A program made the translations under genes and the position numbers. From assembly GCF_052076145.1 (NCBI RefSeq), contig NZ_CP197246.1, positions 186,001-250,000 on the forward strand: a stretch of 64,000 nt of DNA, written 5' to 3'. The notes beneath the pieces were generated by a model that ran no database searches, had not been told where the DNA came from, and saw only the letters and a list, made by a program, of their open reading frames with translations. Shown piece after piece: positions 42,692-51,391 of this stretch (within the stretch, counting starts at the first letter, position 1; the number at the start of each line of letters is the position of its first letter). Origin of the DNA: Kitasatospora sp052076145 (GTDB taxonomy: Bacteria > Actinomycetota > Actinomycetes > Streptomycetales > Streptomycetaceae).

Positions 42692-44976
42692 ATGCCCAGG
42701 GACTCGCCGAACCACCGGAGCGCCTCCTCGAAGTCGCCCCGGGATTCGGCGAGTTCACCCACCATCTCCAGCGCGTAGGCCTCCCAGTGGCGGGAGCCGC
42801 ACGCCCGGAACTCGGCGACCGCCTCGGCGAGCAGACCTGCGGCCGGCTCCGGGCGCCCCAGCCTGCCCTGCGCCCGCCCGGCCAGGGCAGCGGCGCGGGC
42901 GGCCTCGTACCGGTCCGGGAGCGCGAGCAGCTCCGTCCGGGCCTGGGCCAGCAGGCCGACCGCCTGCTCCAGATCGCCGGTGTCGAGCCGGACTTCACCC
43001 AGGGCGAGGACGGAGAGCGCCGCGCCGCGCGCGTACCCGATCTCCCGGCGCAGGGTCAGCGCGGCCGTGTAGTACTCGGCGGCCTCGGCCGGCCGGCCCG
43101 CCCGGTGGTGCGACTGGCCCAGGCCGTGCAGGGCCTGGGCCTCCTCCCGGGCCCCGCCGCACCGCCGGGCCAGCTCCAGGGCCTCGACGAAGCGCGGCAC
43201 CGCCTCCTCGGGCCGCTGCGCGTTGCGCAGCCCGCCGCCGCTGTCGGTCAGCATCCGGCCGAGCGCGGCGAGATCGCCCGAGCGGCGGGCGGCGGCGAGG
43301 CCGATCTCCGTCCCCTCGATCCAGATCGGGTACGGGCGCAGCCGGTGGAAGAGCGGCCACATCGCGTCCGCCAGCTGCCAGGCCGTCCCGTCCCAGCCGT
43401 GGCCGGCCACCGCACGGAGCACCGCCATCAGCTCGGACTGCTGCTCGTCGAGCCAGCGGAGAGCGGCCCCCGGCTCGGCGAAGGGTACCGGCGGGAGCGG
43501 TGGGCCCGGGGTGTAGTCGCGGGCCAGGCTGCGATGGGTCGGGGTGATCAACTCCTCTGCCTTGGTAGTGGCTTGGAGAAACCATTCAGCCACCCGCCGG
43601 ACGGCGACTGCCGCCTCGTGGGCCGCGGCCGTGTCGAGGGTGCGGGCGTGCAGGCGGACGAGGTCGTGGAAGCGGTACCGGTCGAGCCCGAGCTCCTCCA
43701 GCAGGTTGACCTCGGCGAGCACCTCCAGCAGCAGTTCCGCCGCCGTCGGCGCCTCCCCGAGCGCGGCGGCCGCGACGGACCGGCCGAAGGTCGCGACCGG
43801 CAGGTGGCCCAGCAGCCGGTAGAGCCTGGCCGCCTCCGGGGGCAGGCATCGGTACGAGGCGTCCAGCGCGCCCTGGACGGCGTTGTCACCCTCCAGCCTG
43901 AGCACCGAGAGCCGGTCGGCCTCCCGCCCGAGCGCCTGCGCCGTCACGGCCAGCAGTTGGCGAGGCCGCGCGGCGATCCGGGCCGCCGCGACGCAGACCG
44001 CGAGCGGCAGACCGTCGCACAGCTCGACCACCTCACGGGCCGCCTCCGGTTCGGCCGCCACCCGCTCGGCGCCGAGCCGTCCGCGCAGGATCTCGGTGGA
44101 CTCGTCGGCGCCCAGACAGCCGAGCTGGTGGAACACCGCGCCGTCGATGCCGAGCCCGGTCAGCCACCGGCGGCTGGTGACCACGACCACGCTCTGCTGC
44201 GAGCCGGGCAGCAGCGGCCGCACCTGGGCCGCCGTCAGTGCGTTGTCCAGCATCACCACCAGTGACTGACCAGCCGTCAGCGACCGCCAGAGCGCCGACC
44301 CTTCGGCTGTCCCGGCGGGCACCGGGCTGACGCCGAAGGCGCGGAGCAGCTCGCCGAGCGCCTCCGCCGGGTCGGCCGGGCCGCCGGGCGCGTAGCCCCG
44401 CAGGTCGACGTAGAGCTGCCCGTCCGGGTAGTCCGGCGCGAGCCGCCGCAGCCAGTGCGAGGCCAGCGCCGTCTTGCCGACCCCGGCCGGCCCGCTGACC
44501 ACCACGAGCAGCCCGCCGCCGCTGTCGGCGTTGCGGCTGCTGCGGTCGAGTGCCGCCAGCTCGGCCGCGCGTCCGGCGAAGTGGGCCGGTGGCGGTAGGA
44601 GTTGGCGCGGGACGGGCAGTCGGGGAGGCGGGCTGTGCAAGTGCACCCCGCCCCGGATGTCGCGGGCCTGCACCGTCGCGCCGTTGAACTGCGGCGCGCC
44701 GCTGATCGTGTTCCGGTACGGAGTTCCGGGCTCTTCGGGCGTCTCGTCGATCCATTTCCGGATCCGGCGGGAGAGTTGGGGATGTCGGGCCAGTGCCGCG
44801 GCGAGCTCACCCAGTCGTTCCGGTACGGCCGGTTCCGCTCTCTCGTAGTCCCAGAGACCCCGCAGTTCGGCCTGGTTGTCGATCAACTCGGCAATCGCGC
44901 GGGCCAGCTCGAACCACTGATCGGGGGTCGCGAGCCGCAGCGCCCGTTCGATCGTGCCGATCGCCGGTGCCCCCAT
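42598..44976 (-). CDS. NB-ARC/TPR STAND protein with RHIM-like amyloid motif
   Basis: A 792-residue NLR-like ATPase. Residues 1-80 form a small helical domain. Residues 89-114 contain NTISGAPQFNG and TVQARDIRGGVHLH, matching the bacterial amyloid signalling motif related to RHIM (BASS3). The NB-ARC domain (about 130-400) has Walker A GPAGVGKT at 162-169 and LVVMLDN; a winged-helix part and TPR repeats (about 560-780, for example AEYYTAALTLRREIG and ALRWFGESLGIY) follow. Such proteins sense a ligand, oligomerise and pass the signal to a partner with the same motif. No partner with a matching motif is seen nearby. AAGGA precedes the ATG. Confidence 0.83.
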   Translation of the reverse strand: MGAPAIGTIERALRLATPDQWFELARAIAELIDNQAELRGLWDYERAEPAVPERLGELAAALARHPQLSRRIRKWIDETPEEPGTPYRNTISGAPQFNGATVQARDIRGGVHLHSPPPRLPVPRQLLPPPAHFAGRAAELAALDRSSRNADSGGGLLVVVSGPAGVGKTALASHWLRRLAPDYPDGQLYVDLRGYAPGGPADPAEALGELLRAFGVSPVPAGTAEGSALWRSLTAGQSLVVMLDNALTAAQVRPLLPGSQQSVVVVTSRRWLTGLGIDGAVFHQLGCLGADESTEILRGRLGAERVAAEPEAAREVVELCDGLPLAVCVAAARIAARPRQLLAVTAQALGREADRLSVLRLEGDNAVQGALDASYRCLPPEAARLYRLLGHLPVATFGRSVAAAALGEAPTAAELLLEVLAEVNLLEELGLDRYRFHDLVRLHARTLDTAAAHEAAVAVRRVAEWFLQATTKAEELITPTHRSLARDYTPGPPLPPVPFAEPGAALRWLDEQQSELMAVLRAVAGHGWDGTAWQLADAMWPLFHRLRPYPIWIEGTEIGLAAARRSGDLAALGRMLTDSGGGLRNAQRPEEAVPRFVEALELARRCGGAREEAQALHGLGQSHHRAGRPAEAAEYYTAALTLRREIGYARGAALSVLALGEVRLDTGDLEQAVGLLAQARTELLALPDRYEAARAAALAGRAQGRLGRPEPAAGLLAEAVAEFRACGSRHWEAYALEMVGELAESRGDFEEALRWFGESLGIYRSVRAPDAARLADRIAGLPGAADHDILDT

Positions 44977-45174
44977 AGGCCATCCTTCCGTCCATGACTT
45001 CCGATCAGTTGCCCGATACTCCTGAGAGATCCTCAATGGTGATTCGGGCAAGGGAAGTTGGTGGATTTTTCGGTGGCTTTCTGTTCCCCTTGTTAGGTTG
45101 GTACGGCACTGTTGTCCAAGGTCTGCCATGCTCCCACAGGCGGGTGGGGGTAAACCAGCCTCGTGGGGGCATTG

Positions 45175-48100
45175 ATGATGATCCGCCTGCTGGGCAGCAT
45201 CGAACTCCGCACACCGACGGCCGCCCTTCCGGTGGGCCGCAGCCATCGCGGCACGCTGCTCGCCATCCTCGCCCGGGATCTCGGCAAGCCGGTCTCGCTG
45301 GATCTCCTGGCCGAGCGGATCTGGGACGACGAACCGCCCGCCAACGCACAGTCGAACCTCCACGTGCTGGTGTCCCGACTCCGGCGGAGGTTGCAGGAGG
45401 CCGGCGGGGACGAGGCCGGGCAGCCCGTGATCGTCACCGGCGCCCGCCACTACACCCTGGAGGCCGAGCCCGAGGCCGTCGACTGGCGGCACTTCGGCCG
45501 CCTCGCCGCCCAGGCCCGCTCGCTCGCCGAATCCGGTGACGACCAGCGGGCCCTCCAGGCCTACGAAGCGGCCGACCGGCTCTGGCACGGCGAGGCCCTC
45601 GCCGGGCTCCCCGGCGCCTGGGCGCAGACGGCGCGCACCCTGATGGCCGAGCAGCGGCACTCCGCCGCCCTCGCGCGCTCCGCCGTCGAACTGCGCCTGG
45701 GCCGGTTCGCCGAGGCCGTACCGGACTTACGGGCCCGGCTCGAACAGCGTCCGGCCGACGAGAGCCTGGGCGGACAGCTGATGGTGGCGCTCTACGGCTG
45801 CGGGCGCCAGGGCGAGGCCCTCCAGGTGTTCCAACAGCTCCGGCGGCGCCAGCTGGAGACCCTCGGCGCCGAGCCGGGCGCGCAACTCGCCCACACCCAC
45901 GCGCTGGTGCTGCGCCAGGCACCGATCGCCGAGCTGATCCCGCCCGCCGACTCCGGGCCGCGCGGCGCGGCCCGGCACCGAGGCCCGTCGAACCTGCCCG
46001 GTCTCTCGCAACTGATCGGACGCGGAGCCGAGTTGTCGCGCCTCACCGGGCTCGACACCCGGGCCGGCGGGCTGGTGCGGATCGAGACGGTGTGCGGGAT
46101 GGGCGGAATCGGAAAGACGCTGCTCGCCGTGCACGCCGCCGACCGGCTGCGCGAGCGCTTCCCGGACGCCCAGCTCTACCTGGACCTGCGGGCCCACAAC
46201 CCCACCCAGCAGCCGCTCACCCCGGAGGCGGCACTCGCCGCCCTGCTGCGCTCGCTGCTCATCTCCCCCTCCGCCATCCCGCACGGCCTCGACGAGCTGC
46301 GCGCCCTGTGGCGCAGCGAGATGGCCACCCGGCGGGCGGTGGTCGTGCTCGACGACGCGGCCGGGCCGGAGCAGGTGCGGCCGCTGCTGCTGGAGCCCCG
46401 ATCCCCCTCGCTCGTCCTGGTCACCAGCCGCCACCGCCTGGTCGAACTCCCCGGCTCCCGGGCCCTGTTCGTCGACCCGCTGCCGCCGGAGGACGCCGCC
46501 GCGCTGTTCCGCCAGCTGGTCGGCCCCGACCGGACGGAGGACATGGAGGACGTGGAGCAGGTGGGTGACGTGGTGGCGCGGTGCGGTCTGCTGCCGCTCG
46601 CGATCACGCTGGTGGCCAGCCGTCTCAAAGGCAGACCGACCTGGAGCCTGACCCACCTCGCGCAGCGGCTGGCCCGCGAGCACGGCCGCCTGAACGAGTT
46701 CGGCGACGACGTGGACTCCGTCCGGGCCGCGTTCTCGATGTCGTACGTCTCCCTCACGCCCGACCAGCAGACCGCCTTCCGCCGCTTCGGCCTGCACCCC
46801 GGCCCCGACTTCGGCCCGTGCGACGCCGCCGCGCTGCTCGGCAGCTCCGTCCAGCACGCCGAGCGGATGCTCGAAAGCCTGTTGTACAGCTCCCTGTTGG
46901 AGGAGCCGGCCGCCGAGCGCTACCGCTTCCACGACCTCCTCGGCTCGTACGCCGTCGAGTTGGCCGATGCCGAGGACTCCGCCGCCGAGCGCACCCAGGC
47001 CGTGCACCGCCTGGTGACCTACGCGCTGCGCGCCGCGGACAGCGCCGACCGCACCCTCCACCCGCGCCGCGTCCGCCTCCCGCTCCCCCTGCTGGACGAC
47101 GGCGAGGCCGACCCGCGCTGGGACGACGACCAGCAGGCCGCCAACTGGCTGGCGGAGAGCCGGGCTTCGCTGCTCAACATCGAGCGCCACGCCCGCGAGC
47201 ACGGGCTCCCCGAGGAGGCCGCCTGGCTCTCCCACATCCTGGCCGAGTTCCTGGAGCTGGAGAGCTACTGGCCCGAGGCCGAGCCCATGCACGCGGCAGC
47301 CGCCGCACACTGGAACCGCACCGGCAACCGCCGGGCGGAGGCCCGCGCCCTGATCAGCCTCGGCCTGACGTACTGCCGCACCTCACGCTTCCCGCTGGCG
47401 ACGAGCGTCGGCGAGCGAGCGGTGGTGCTGGCGCAGTCCCTCGACGACGCCGACGGAGTCGCCGAGGGGCTCACCCAGCTCGGGCTGGCCAGCTGGAGCA
47501 CCGGCGACCACGAGCGGGCACTCGCACACCAGCGGGACGTGCTGGAGATCCGAGAACTGTCGGGAAATCGCTTCGATCTGGCCCGGAGCCGGAACAGCTA
47601 CGGCATTTCGCTGCTACTGCTGGGACGGCACGAAGAAGCGCTCACCGAGCTCACCGCCGCGCTGGCAGGCATGCGACAGGGCGGGGACACCCGGCGCGAA
47701 GCCGCCGTACTCAACAACCTGGGCGAACTGCATTTCGCGACCGGCGACCGGAAATCGGCCCGGCAGGCGTTCGAACAATCGCTGGCTCTCAGCTCGGAAT
47801 TCTTCAACGAGGTTTACAGCGCGACCATCCAGATCAACCTCGCGAAGACTCTGGACCTTCCGGAGGAATTCCCCGTCGCCCTGAAGCTCGGCAGATCGAC
47901 CCTCGCGATCTGGCGGCGGTTGGGCGACCAGAAGAACGAGGCCGATGCCCTCTGCACGATCGGGGCCCTTTACGCCGGGGCCGGACAGCACGACCAGGCC
48001 CTGCCGAAGTACCTCGACGCCCTGCATATCGCCCAGGGCATCGGCGCAGGCAGCGAGGAGATCCTGGCCTTGCAGGGTGCGGGCGAGGCCGAGGCCGCGC

Positions 48101-48243
48101 GGCACCATCTGGACCGGGCCGAGAACTACCTCACCGAGGCGCTGGCGCTTGCCGAACAGCTCCACTCACCGGGCGACGCCGCCCGAGCGCAGCAGGCACT
48201 GGTCGAAATCCGCCGCGATCGGCGTGACAGTCGGCGGGCATAG
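45175..48243 (+). CDS. SARP family regulator with NB-ARC and TPR (AfsR-like)
   Basis: A 1022-residue regulator. OmpR-type winged helix (about 1-90, with LLAILARDLGKPVSLDLLAERIW and LHVLVSRLRRRLQ), bacterial transcriptional activator domain (about 95-240), NB-ARC ATPase (about 280-600, with CGMGGIGKT near residue 310), and TPR repeats to the end. Codon TTA at 45727-45729 (in VPDLRARLEQ) would need the bldA tRNA. ATG 45175 has GTGGGGG 5 nt upstream; GTG 45163 and ATG 45178 are alternatives. AfsR in S. coelicolor activates antibiotic production via a small gene downstream; here too a tiny gene follows. Divergent from the STAND gene. Confidence 0.87.
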   Translation: MMIRLLGSIELRTPTAALPVGRSHRGTLLAILARDLGKPVSLDLLAERIWDDEPPANAQSNLHVLVSRLRRRLQEAGGDEAGQPVIVTGARHYTLEAEPEAVDWRHFGRLAAQARSLAESGDDQRALQAYEAADRLWHGEALAGLPGAWAQTARTLMAEQRHSAALARSAVELRLGRFAEAVPDLRARLEQRPADESLGGQLMVALYGCGRQGEALQVFQQLRRRQLETLGAEPGAQLAHTHALVLRQAPIAELIPPADSGPRGAARHRGPSNLPGLSQLIGRGAELSRLTGLDTRAGGLVRIETVCGMGGIGKTLLAVHAADRLRERFPDAQLYLDLRAHNPTQQPLTPEAALAALLRSLLISPSAIPHGLDELRALWRSEMATRRAVVVLDDAAGPEQVRPLLLEPRSPSLVLVTSRHRLVELPGSRALFVDPLPPEDAAALFRQLVGPDRTEDMEDVEQVGDVVARCGLLPLAITLVASRLKGRPTWSLTHLAQRLAREHGRLNEFGDDVDSVRAAFSMSYVSLTPDQQTAFRRFGLHPGPDFGPCDAAALLGSSVQHAERMLESLLYSSLLEEPAAERYRFHDLLGSYAVELADAEDSAAERTQAVHRLVTYALRAADSADRTLHPRRVRLPLPLLDDGEADPRWDDDQQAANWLAESRASLLNIERHAREHGLPEEAAWLSHILAEFLELESYWPEAEPMHAAAAAHWNRTGNRRAEARALISLGLTYCRTSRFPLATSVGERAVVLAQSLDDADGVAEGLTQLGLASWSTGDHERALAHQRDVLEIRELSGNRFDLARSRNSYGISLLLLGRHEEALTELTAALAGMRQGGDTRREAAVLNNLGELHFATGDRKSARQAFEQSLALSSEFFNEVYSATIQINLAKTLDLPEEFPVALKLGRSTLAIWRRLGDQKNEADALCTIGALYAGAGQHDQALPKYLDALHIAQGIGAGSEEILALQGAGEAEAARHHLDRAENYLTEALALAEQLHSPGDAARAQQALVEIRRDRRDSRRA

Positions 48244-48430
48244 CCCAGCGCAATCGTAGTGATCCACCGGCGGGCATGCGGGGGCAATCCGCAAGATTTT
48301 CTGCGACCAGATCGCAGGCGCTACGGTGCAACTCGCAGGGCAGTGCGAATCGCCCTTGCGGATATGAACATGACTAAAGTTAATTCATTAGATTCACGTC
48401 AGGCTAGCACGTATCCAGAAGGAGACGACC

Positions 48431-48502
48431 GTGTTCTCGCCGTTCCACTACGCCGGGGTGCTCATCGCCCTGGCAGTCGGGTTCGTCTGTATTCACATCT
48501 GA
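48431..48502 (+). CDS. 23-residue hydrophobic peptide gene
   Basis: GTG at 48431 has AAGGAG 6-11 nt upstream and opens a 23-codon frame ending in TGA. The peptide starts MFSPFHYAG, and the rest is nearly all hydrophobic (VLIALAVGFVCIHI), enough for one membrane helix. An AT-rich stretch (48361-48420, with TAGCAC at 48405 as a possible -10) lies upstream, and a 10-bp terminator follows 12 nt after the stop. The unit is complete and sits 187 bp after the SARP gene, like afsS after afsR, though no sequence similarity to AfsS is seen. Confidence 0.55.
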   Translation: MFSPFHYAGVLIALAVGFVCIHI

Positions 48503-48513
48503 CGCACCCGGAC

Positions 48514-48541
48514 CGGCCTGCCTCCGCCGTGAGGCAGGCCG
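48514..48541. terminator. hairpin terminator after small peptide gene
   Basis: CGGCCTGCCT / AGGCAGGCCG, a perfect 10-bp stem with an 8-nt loop, between the small peptide gene and the convergent DUF1876 gene. Confidence 0.8.
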
Positions 48542-48542
48542 A

Positions 48543-48833
48543 CTACCCAGCATCCCGGCGGCGGGCCGATTCGGCGGCTTCGGCAGCGACCGCTCCGGCG
48601 CGGAGGAGTTGGTGGCCGAGGTCCATCAGGGCGCGGCCGGCGGCGAGCTCGTCACCGATGAGGGGCGTGGGCGGGTCGTGGGGGCTGCGGAGGGCCTGGG
48701 CGTCGGACTCCAGGGTGGCGGTGGCGGTACGGAGTTCGGCGTGGGCCCGGGTGAGGTCACCGTCCTCGGTGAGGCGGAGGCTGAGGTGCCACTCCTCGGA
48801 CTGGGGTGCGGTGGCGGCGAAGGTCTCGTTCAT
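48543..48833 (-). CDS. DUF1876 family protein
   Basis: A 96-residue protein with WHLSLRLTEDGDLTRAHAELRTATATLES and IGDELAAGRALMDLGHQLL, the DUF1876 dsRNA-binding-like fold of unknown role common in actinobacteria. It overlaps the upstream 60-residue gene by ATGA. Confidence 0.82.
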   Translation of the reverse strand: MNETFAATAPQSEEWHLSLRLTEDGDLTRAHAELRTATATLESDAQALRSPHDPPTPLIGDELAAGRALMDLGHQLLRAGAVAAEAAESARRRDAG

Positions 48834-49012
48834 CGGGCCGTGTCCTGTTGCCGGCCTGGCTGCTGCTCCTCGTAGGGGGCGCCTTCGGCGGCCTGCAGGT
48901 CCTGGGCATGGGCGTTCTGGTAGCTGGTGATGCCCTCTTCCGGGTCCGCCGCACGGACGTCGTCCGCGTCCCGGTCCGCCTTGTCGCTGAACCGTTCCTG
49001 CATGTCGGACAT
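48830..49012 (-). CDS. small hydrophilic hypothetical protein
   Basis: A 60-residue acidic, probably disordered protein beginning MSDMQERFSDKADRDADDVR, with a Gln-rich end. GAAGGGA lies 7 nt before the ATG and its stop overlaps the DUF1876 start, so the two are co-translated. No family recognised. Confidence 0.65.
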   Translation of the reverse strand: MSDMQERFSDKADRDADDVRAADPEEGITSYQNAHAQDLQAAEGAPYEEQQPGRQQDTAR

Positions 49013-49152
49013 CGCTGGCTCCCTTCCTGCCCCGTCGTCCCCCACACTCCAGCCTGCGCCCGCCCCGACGGCCAGTCCAGTCGCGTTTCGGCTTCGCCGC
49101 ACCCATCCGGGAGGATGATCGGACCGACCCCGCAGGAAGGACCCCGGAGCCC

Positions 49153-49785
49153 GTGCAGGTGACCCCGATCTCCCCCGAGAAGCTGGCCGAACTGCTCGCC
49201 GAGCGGATCGCCGCACTCCCCACCGACGGCGGCCGCCGGGCCCGGGTCGCGATCGACGGCGCCCCGGCCGCCCGGCCCGGCGAGCTCGCCGACGCGCTGG
49301 TCGAGCCGCTACGGCTGCGCGGGCACCCCGTGCTCCGCGTCCCTGCGGACGGCTTCCTCCGCCCGGCGTCGGTACGGCTGGAGTACGGCAAGCAGGACCC
49401 GGACGCGTACCACGACCTGTGGCTGGACGACGGCGCCCTGCTGCGCGAGGTGCTCGACCCGTTGGAGCCCGGCGGCAGCGGGCGGGTGCTGCCCTCGCTC
49501 CGCGACCCCGTAGCGGACCGGGCGACTCGTGCCCCGTACACCGAACTGCCACCGGGAGGGGTACTGATCGTGGACGGGCCGCTGCTGCTGGGGCGGTGGC
49601 TGCCGTTCGAGCTGACCGTGCACCTGATGCTCTCCCCCGCTGCCCTGGCCCGCCGGACTCCGGCGGAACTGGCCTGGACGCTGCCCGCCTTCGCCCGCTA
49701 CGAGGCGGAGACCGACCCGGCGGGGGCGGCCGATCTGACCGTCCGCTCCGACGACCCCCGGCACCCGGCACTGCTGGAGCGGTGA
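49153..49785 (+). CDS. uridine-kinase-like P-loop protein
   Basis: A 210-residue protein related to uridine kinase/phosphoribulokinase. It has RVAIDGAPAARPGELA at the P-loop, VLRVPADGFLRPASVRLEYGKQDPDAYHD and GVLIVDGPLLL, the usual order. The P-loop GAPAARPGEL lacks the canonical GKT/S, so catalysis may be lost or altered. Actinobacteria often have such proteins. GTG start. Confidence 0.75.
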   Translation: MQVTPISPEKLAELLAERIAALPTDGGRRARVAIDGAPAARPGELADALVEPLRLRGHPVLRVPADGFLRPASVRLEYGKQDPDAYHDLWLDDGALLREVLDPLEPGGSGRVLPSLRDPVADRATRAPYTELPPGGVLIVDGPLLLGRWLPFELTVHLMLSPAALARRTPAELAWTLPAFARYEAETDPAGAADLTVRSDDPRHPALLER

Positions 49786-49828
49786 CCGGCAGCGGCGTTG
49801 TCAGAGCCGGGACGTACGCTGACCTGCT

Positions 49829-50743
49829 GTGGAGACGAAGGCGCAGGGGTGGACCGCGACGGGGCTGCGGTGGCAGGGCGGTCGGCCGTCACTGACGGCC
49901 GTCAGCGGCCTGCGGGCGCACGAGCGCATCGTCACCCCCGGCACCGAGGTCGGCTGGCGGGTGCTCGGCCCACGCCGGTGCACCGGCGCACGGACGGCTG
50001 CCGGGCAGCGGCCATGCCCGCACCGGGCGGTGATCGAGGCGGCCGCCAAGTCGGTGCAGTGCGAGCCCTGCCAGGGCGCCGACGTCGGGCTCGCCCTCGC
50101 CCGCGACCAGATCCTCGACAACGGGCAGACCTACCGGCTCTACCTCGCGTGGTTCGGCACCGGCCTGCTCAAGATCGGGATCACGGCCGAGCAGCGCGGC
50201 ACCACCCGCCTGGAGGAGCAGGCCGCGCTCGCCTTCACCTTCGTCGGGCGCGGCCGCCTCCCCGCCGTGCGGCGGGCGGAGTTGACGGTCGCACAGGCCG
50301 GGCTGGCGCGGGAGCGGCTGACCACCCGGGCCAAGACCGCCGGGTGGTGGGCACTGCCCGACGGTGGTGGACGGCTCGACCGACTGGCGGAGCTCCGCGG
50401 GCAGGTGCTGCGACTGCTCGACGGCCACGCACTCGAACTCCTGCCGGACGGCCCGCTGGTGGACCAGTGCGGGCTCTTCGGCCTGGCCGACGGCGCGCCG
50501 CCCGCCTACCGGGAGATCACGGCGCTCAGCGCCGACGCCACCCTCGGTGGAGTGCTCCGCGCACCCGTCGGGCGGTATCTCTTCATCGACACGGCCGACG
50601 ACCCGGAGCGGCCGTTGCTGCTCGACACCCGCCTACTGACCGGCTGGGCGTTGGCCGGCGCCGCCCCCGGCCCGCTCTCCGGGCTGACGATCCGGCCGTG
50701 CCGCCGCCCGGCCGAGCCGGGCGCGCAGGACTCGCTCTTCTGA
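49829..50743 (+). CDS. DUF2797 family protein
   Basis: A 304-residue protein. The N-terminal region has Cys/His pairs (RRCTGA, QRPCPHRA, VQCEPCQG) that could bind zinc. It is followed by YRLYLAWFGTGLLKIGITAEQRGTTRLEEQ, reminiscent of GIY-YIG nuclease cores, as seen in DUF2797. No experimentally known function that I recall. GTG start. Confidence 0.78.
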   Translation: METKAQGWTATGLRWQGGRPSLTAVSGLRAHERIVTPGTEVGWRVLGPRRCTGARTAAGQRPCPHRAVIEAAAKSVQCEPCQGADVGLALARDQILDNGQTYRLYLAWFGTGLLKIGITAEQRGTTRLEEQAALAFTFVGRGRLPAVRRAELTVAQAGLARERLTTRAKTAGWWALPDGGGRLDRLAELRGQVLRLLDGHALELLPDGPLVDQCGLFGLADGAPPAYREITALSADATLGGVLRAPVGRYLFIDTADDPERPLLLDTRLLTGWALAGAAPGPLSGLTIRPCRRPAEPGAQDSLF

Positions 50744-50877
50744 CCCTGCCCCCGTCACCGGGTCTGTCAGGCACGCCCCTTGGGGGCAGCGTGCCATCCA
50801 CCTCCGTCGCCCTTGGTGTTCACCTGACCACCCACCGTGTGACGCAGCGCACAGTGATGATACGAACACCATGTGCA

Positions 50878-50883
50878 TATACT
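50878..50883 (+). promoter_or_regulatory. -10 box of secreted protein gene
   Basis: TATACT stands out in GC-rich DNA, with TGATGA 17 bp upstream as a weak -35. It lies 45 bp before the ATG of the following secreted protein gene. Confidence 0.45.
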
Positions 50884-50928
50884 CACCCCATCAGGCCACA
50901 AGCCTTTGTTTCTAAGGGAGTTGATGTA

Positions 50929-51336
50929 ATGCGCGCTCGTATCGCAGCTGTTCTGGTCGCTGCGGCAGGGATGACGGCCACCATCGCCGCACCCTCGTGG
51001 GCAGCCTCCGCCCAGGCACCGGTGACCCCGGCCACCTGCGCGGCGACGACCAGCCAGCCCTGCCTCTGGAAGGCCCAGGATGCGACCGGCGTCGCCGGGA
51101 TGGCCCAGATCGCCGTCGAGGACTTCCAACCCACGCTCATCCGCGTGGAGTTGAAGACTCAGCGGGCCTGGGGCAGCCCCTGGCTGACCGTCGCCACCAC
51201 CTCCGGCGTCAGCTCGGCCACCTTCACCCTCGCCACCCCGAAGGTCGCCACCACCGACCGCTCGATCGTCTGCGCGACCACCGGCCCGGCCCTGGACGTG
51301 ACCCGCCAGATCACCACCTGTACCGCGCCGTACTGA
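50929..51336 (+). CDS. small secreted protein
   Basis: A 135-residue exported protein with signal peptide (cleavage near SWAAS, residue 26). Four Cys (TPATCAATTSQPCLWK, SIVCATTG, ITTCTAPY) could form two disulfides. No anchor. Family unknown to me. GGGAG is 8 nt before the ATG, and a strong terminator follows. Confidence 0.72.
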   Translation: MRARIAAVLVAAAGMTATIAAPSWAASAQAPVTPATCAATTSQPCLWKAQDATGVAGMAQIAVEDFQPTLIRVELKTQRAWGSPWLTVATTSGVSSATFTLATPKVATTDRSIVCATTGPALDVTRQITTCTAPY

Positions 51337-51347
51337 CACCCCCTGAC

Positions 51348-51387
51348 AGCCCGGCCGGACCAAGTCTCCCCCTGGTCCGGCCGGGCT
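51348..51387. terminator. strong bidirectional terminator
   Basis: A perfect 15-bp stem (AGCCCGGCCGGACCA / TGGTCCGGCCGGGCT) between convergent genes, with a C-rich 10-nt loop. Confidence 0.88.
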
Positions 51388-51391
51388 CGCC

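Noticed and set aside
39875..45000. Prophage remnant around the lysin-like gene
   Set aside because: Only the CHAP/LysM gene has phage flavour; no integrase, capsid, tail, attachment repeats or tRNA target were found.
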